A stretch of DNA of 7,884 nt from Candidatus Aminicenantota bacterium. Lineage in GTDB: Bacteria > Acidobacteriota > Aminicenantia > Aminicenantales > Aminicenantaceae. The notes under the pieces are model-generated. The model saw only the letters and a list, made by a program, of their open reading frames with translations. It did no database searches and was not told the DNA's origin. This document shows positions 4,415-7,884 of the stretch, one piece after another. The stretch is from NCBI GenBank assembly GCA_030615975.1, contig JAUWYH010000063.1, forward strand, positions 1 through 7,884. The letters run 5' to 3'. The position numbers and the translations under genes were made by a program. Position 1 is the stretch's first letter, and each line of letters begins with the position of its first letter.

Positions 4415-6580
4415 ATGGAAAACGCAAAGAAAAAAGGGCCTCGAGTCATAGGAGGCATCATTGTCCTCCTTATAATCCTTTTTTTTACGATTGAATTTTT
4501 TATTCGCGAAGCTCAGGAATTCTCTCCAACAGCAGTCACTAATATTCTTCTTTCTGCTCTTCAGATTATCGTCCTTCTCCTTTTTCTAATTCTTCTTTTT
4601 GTCTTAATCAGGAATCTAATAAAACTCTACTTGGAAAGAAAAAGAAAAGTCATAGGAGCTCACTTTAAAACAAAATTGCTCCTTTTCTTCATCGCACTCT
4701 CTCTTATCCCCACTCTTCTCCTTTTTCTTTTTGCCAGTGACTTGATCAGCCGAAACATAGAAAATTGGTTTAAAACACCAATAGATAAAATATTGAATGA
4801 TACAAAAAGTTTAGCTGATGGCTTTTACTTGAACAGTGAAGAAATCACATTCCACTATGCTCAACAATTAATCAAAGCTATCAAAAATCAAAATCTTATA
4901 GATCCGGATCGCAGGTTTCCTTTGATGGAATTTATAAGAGAGAAGCTTACCGAATATAAACTGGATGAAATCGGCATCTATTTAGAAGATGAAGAAGTGT
5001 TTACTTATCTTAACTCCAGCCTTCCTCTCAAGTATTATCGAGATCTTACAACAAACATCGTTAAAAGAGCTCATTTAGGTGAAAAATTCAGAAGTATTGA
5101 ACCTATGGGAAATGGGGAAATGATTCGGCGTGGCCTCTCTTTTAATGTTCCCAATATCGGCAATGTACTAGTTGTGGCCGGAAAATTCCTTTCCCAAAAC
5201 TATACTCAGAGAATCAATAACATCAGCGCCTACGTCCAAAGATACCATCAGCTGAAAATCCAAAAGAATCCGGTGAAGACTTTTTACCTTATCACTTTAA
5301 TATTTATCACGTTGCTCATAATATTCGCGGCAAGCTGGATTGGCTTTCATCTGGCAAAAAGCATTACAGTTCCCATAGAAAAACTGGCTCAGGCCACAAA
5401 AGAAGTCTCCAAAGGAAACTTAGATGTCAGGGTGGAAGATCCAGCATCCGATGAACTAGGAATTCTTATTGACTCCTTCAACCAAATGATCTTTGATTTA
5501 AAAGAAGGTCAACAAAACATTGCCCAAAAAACCTCAGAACTGGAAGCTCGTAAGCAATACATCGAGACTATTTTAAACAACATAACTACAGGAGTCATCA
5601 CTCTCGATGCCCAAGGTGTTATTTCAACCATTAATCCTTCTGCCAGAGAAATGATAGGGCTAAGAGAGAGAAATCTTATAGGAAAAAGCTATAAAGATGT
5701 TTTTAGCCAAGCTGAATATAAAGAAATAGTGGAGTATATTCACCGTGGACTCGTGAAAAAGTATAAATTATCGGATAAAGAAATAAACATAAATGTTGAC
5801 AATCAAAATGCGACGTTCGCTCTAACATTATCTCCGTTAAAGAAATCAGGCAACAAATTTTCAGGAATGATTGTTGTCATCGACAACTTAACCCAGCTGA
5901 TAAAAGCTCAGAAACTCTCTGCCTGGAAAGAGGTTGCCCAAAGAGTTGCTCATGAGATTAAAAACCCCTTAACTCCCATTCAACTATCTGCCGAAAGGAT
6001 TATCAAAAATTTAAAGAATAAAGAAAAAAAATATAACGAAATCATCAAAGAAGGAGCTAATACTATCGTTGAAGAAGCCAGAACGATAAAATCCCTTGTC
6101 GATGAATTCTCTAACTTTGCCCGGATGCCGAGCATCCAACTTCAATCAGCGGATATCCATGAAATCCTGGAACAGACAATTTCACTTTTTAAAGGCATAT
6201 TCACAGAAATAGAGTTTGACATTCTCTTTTCTCCGGATATACCCTCTCCTATCCAAATCGACCGCGAACAGATGAAAAGAGTCTTCATCAATCTTCTCGA
6301 TAACAGCATTGAGGCCATGGACAAAAAAGGAAAGGTCAAAATCCATACTTCCTTTGATAAGCAACACCATAGAGTAAGAATAGAAATTTCTGACTCTGGC
6401 CCTGGAATTTCTGAGAAAGAAAAAGAAAAGCTTTTCCTTCCTCATTTTTCTACAAAAAAGAAAGGAACTGGCCTTGGTTTAGCCATCGTTAATCAAGTCA
6501 TTAACGAACACAGTGGTTCTATCGATGTTGAAAATAATCGTCCCCATGGAGCAAAATTTATCATTCAAATTCCAGCATGA
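4415..6580 (+). CDS. ntrY: NtrY-like membrane sensor histidine kinase
   Basis: Sensor kinase of the NtrY/NtrX type, 721 residues. Three hydrophobic helices near the N-terminus (about 10-29, 42-67, 85-108) are followed by an extracytoplasmic sensor region (about 109-288), TM4 (about 289-311) and a HAMP linker (about 309-362, SITVPIEKLAQATKEVSKG). A PAS domain (about 378-490, YIETILNNITTGVITLD..) follows. The dimerisation/phosphoacceptor domain has the NtrY-diagnostic AWKEVAQRVAHEIKNPLTPI, with His513. The ATPase domain has N-box NLLDNSIEAM (Asn630), G1 DSGPGIS (from 660), an F-box-like LFLPHFSTKKK and G2 GTGLGLA (684-690). All catalytic boxes look intact. The ATG at 4415 has only A+T-rich sequence before it. 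The stop overlaps the ntrX start by 4 nt, so kinase and regulator are coupled. The signal sensed is unknown; the position behind rodZ hints at envelope status. Confidence 0.94.
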   Translation: MENAKKKGPRVIGGIIVLLIILFFTIEFFIREAQEFSPTAVTNILLSALQIIVLLLFLILLFVLIRNLIKLYLERKRKVIGAHFKTKLLLFFIALSLIPTLLLFLFASDLISRNIENWFKTPIDKILNDTKSLADGFYLNSEEITFHYAQQLIKAIKNQNLIDPDRRFPLMEFIREKLTEYKLDEIGIYLEDEEVFTYLNSSLPLKYYRDLTTNIVKRAHLGEKFRSIEPMGNGEMIRRGLSFNVPNIGNVLVVAGKFLSQNYTQRINNISAYVQRYHQLKIQKNPVKTFYLITLIFITLLIIFAASWIGFHLAKSITVPIEKLAQATKEVSKGNLDVRVEDPASDELGILIDSFNQMIFDLKEGQQNIAQKTSELEARKQYIETILNNITTGVITLDAQGVISTINPSAREMIGLRERNLIGKSYKDVFSQAEYKEIVEYIHRGLVKKYKLSDKEININVDNQNATFALTLSPLKKSGNKFSGMIVVIDNLTQLIKAQKLSAWKEVAQRVAHEIKNPLTPIQLSAERIIKNLKNKEKKYNEIIKEGANTIVEEARTIKSLVDEFSNFARMPSIQLQSADIHEILEQTISLFKGIFTEIEFDILFSPDIPSPIQIDREQMKRVFINLLDNSIEAMDKKGKVKIHTSFDKQHHRVRIEISDSGPGISEKEKEKLFLPHFSTKKKGTGLGLAIVNQVINEHSGSIDVENNRPHGAKFIIQIPA

Positions 6581-7884
6581 TAAAGGATAAAATTCTTATC
6601 GTCGACGATGAAGCAGGAATCCGCTCGTCATTAAAAGGCATTCTTGAGGATGAAGGGTTCACGGTTAAAGCAACTGAGACAGGCGAACAAGGTCTCAATC
6701 TGCTGAAAGGAGAGAATTTCGATCTTATTCTTCTTGATATTTGGCTCCCTCACTTGAGTGGGATTGAAATCCTGAAGCAGATAAAAACAAACGAAGAAAA
6801 CACCCAAGTTGTTATGATCACAGGCCACGGCACTGTAGAAACAGCAGTAAAGGCAACAAAGCTTGGTGCCTATGACTTCTTGGAAAAGCCTCTTTCTCTG
6901 GAAAAAGTTGTTTTGACCGTAAAAAATGCATTAAAACAAAAAAGATTAGAAGAAGAAAATATCCAGCTTAAAGAGAAACTTAAAATAAAATATCTCCTCG
7001 TGGGAAAAAGTGCCTCCATTCAAAAATTAAGAGCCAAGATAAAGATGGCTGCTCCAACTAATGGTCGAGTTCTCATTTATGGAGAAAATGGCACAGGAAA
7101 AGAACTAATTGCTCGCTTAATTCACCAGCAAAGCCCCAGAAAAGACAAAAGATTTGTTCAAATAAATTCCGCAGCCATTCCTGATGACTTGATCGAAAAC
7201 GAGTTATTCGGATATGTTAAAGGCAGTTTTCCTTTTGCCGAAAAGGATAAAAAAGGAAAGCTGTTTCTCGCAGACGGCGGAACTCTCTTTCTTGATGAGA
7301 TTGGCGATATGAGCTTAAAAACCCAAGCTAAGCTAGTGAGTGTGATTGAAGAACAAAGATTTGAACCTCTCGGCTCAACAGATTCTATATCTATCGACAC
7401 CAGACTTATGGCTGCCACAAATAGAAACCTCAGAGAACTCATTTCTATGGGAAAATTTAGGGAAGATTTATTCTTCAAACTCAATGTTATCCCTATGGTC
7501 ATTCCTCCTCTCAGAGAAAGAAAAGAAGATATTTCATTGTTGATAAAATATTTTCTCGTTTATTTCTCGAATGAGTACGGCAAAAAACAAAAAACGATGA
7601 GCAAAGAAGCCATGAAGGCTTTCCTCAACTATTCTTGGCCTGGAAATGTGAGCGAACTCATTAATGTCATCGAAAGATTTGTGATTATGGTGAAGGATGA
7701 ACAAATCAAAGCTTCCCATCTCTCTCTTCTCGTGGAACCAAGAGAATTTCATTATATCTCAGAGACGAATGAAGCCCAATCTTTAAAACAGGCAAAAGAG
7801 TACTTCGAGAGAGAATACATTCACCAGATTCTCATAAATAACAGCTGGAATATTTCTAAATCAGCATCTGAGCTTAAGATTGAA
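6577..7884 (+). CDS. ntrX: NtrX-like response regulator with degenerate sigma-54 activator motifs (3' truncated by window)
   Basis: Response regulator partner of NtrY; 436 codons are present and the gene continues past the right edge. The receiver domain (about 1-118) is complete, with acidic pocket Asp10/Asp11, phosphoacceptor Asp54 (LILLDIWLP), Thr82 and Lys104. A short coiled-coil linker (118-136) leads to a AAA+ domain with Walker A GENGTGKE (169-176), Walker B GGTLFLDEIGD (234-244) and arginine finger FRED (Arg295). Three normally conserved features differ: the GAFTGA loop reads GSFPFA (216-221), the second arginine finger is Lys301 (FFKLN), and the sensor II motif GNVREL reads GNVSEL (Ser359). 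The C-terminal FIS-type helix-turn-helix begins (QAKEYFEREYIHQIL.. , NISKSASELKIE) and is cut by the window. The ATG lies in the ATGA overlap with ntrY. ATP binding may survive, but coupling to sigma-54 RNA polymerase is doubtful. Confidence 0.93.
   Translation, partial: MIKDKILIVDDEAGIRSSLKGILEDEGFTVKATETGEQGLNLLKGENFDLILLDIWLPHLSGIEILKQIKTNEENTQVVMITGHGTVETAVKATKLGAYDFLEKPLSLEKVVLTVKNALKQKRLEEENIQLKEKLKIKYLLVGKSASIQKLRAKIKMAAPTNGRVLIYGENGTGKELIARLIHQQSPRKDKRFVQINSAAIPDDLIENELFGYVKGSFPFAEKDKKGKLFLADGGTLFLDEIGDMSLKTQAKLVSVIEEQRFEPLGSTDSISIDTRLMAATNRNLRELISMGKFREDLFFKLNVIPMVIPPLRERKEDISLLIKYFLVYFSNEYGKKQKTMSKEAMKAFLNYSWPGNVSELINVIERFVIMVKDEQIKASHLSLLVEPREFHYISETNEAQSLKQAKEYFEREYIHQILINNSWNISKSASELKIE

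Noticed and set aside
7158..7502. 114-codon minus-strand ORF within ntrX
   Set aside because: Antisense shadow of the AAA+ domain; Ser/Leu/Phe-rich composition typical of such shadows.

Overview
The window is an A+T-rich bacterial chromosome segment that is tightly packed with conserved housekeeping genes. Almost all of them act at or near the cell envelope. The organism is a diderm-type bacterium with FtsEX, a RodZ with a C-terminal DUF4115-like domain, and an NtrY/NtrX two-component pair. The short membrane protein with a PGLGH motif resembles the DUF6677 family, which I associate with Acidobacteriota and Aminicenantes-like lineages. That placement is an inference from gene content and style and is only moderately secure. 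Shine-Dalgarno sequences are weak or absent before several genes.

Layout. Bases 1-242 hold the wreck of a VapBC-type toxin-antitoxin module: the tail of a small upstream ORF, then a PIN-toxin gene whose middle has been deleted. Bases 243-490 are non-coding, with two candidate promoters and an imperfect direct repeat. Bases 491-1035 hold two small membrane-protein genes joined by an ATGA overlap; the second (59 aa) is easily missed because longer ORFs in other frames cover it. A strong extended -10 promoter at 1063-1090 then leads into ftsE and ftsX. ftsX appears to use a non-AUG start, so its first TM helix would be lost by a gene caller restricted to ATG/GTG/TTG. Endonuclease V (nfi) lies on the opposite strand and its 3' end overlaps that of ftsX. 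Between nfi and rodZ sits a long palindrome of the REP type (GGGGACACAATA.. ends), placed between the two divergent promoters. The rodZ promoter is near consensus, but its predicted start site lies only about 3 nt before the ATG, so the mRNA may be leaderless. rodZ, ntrY and ntrX follow on one strand; ntrY and ntrX overlap by 4 nt, and ntrX runs off the right edge.

How the genes fit together. FtsEX (septal ABC-type transducer controlling peptidoglycan hydrolysis) and RodZ (MreB anchor, cell shape) both act on cell-wall growth. The NtrYX pair is co-directional with rodZ and only 37 bp behind it, which suggests an envelope-linked role rather than classical nitrogen control. The most unusual feature is NtrX. 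Its receiver domain looks intact, but the sigma-54 activator domain has lost the GAFTGA loop (GSFPFA instead), the second arginine finger (Lys) and the sensor II arginine (Ser). It may therefore not act as a conventional sigma-54 activator. I saw no CRISPR array, rRNA, tRNA, intact transposase or wholly novel multi-gene system.
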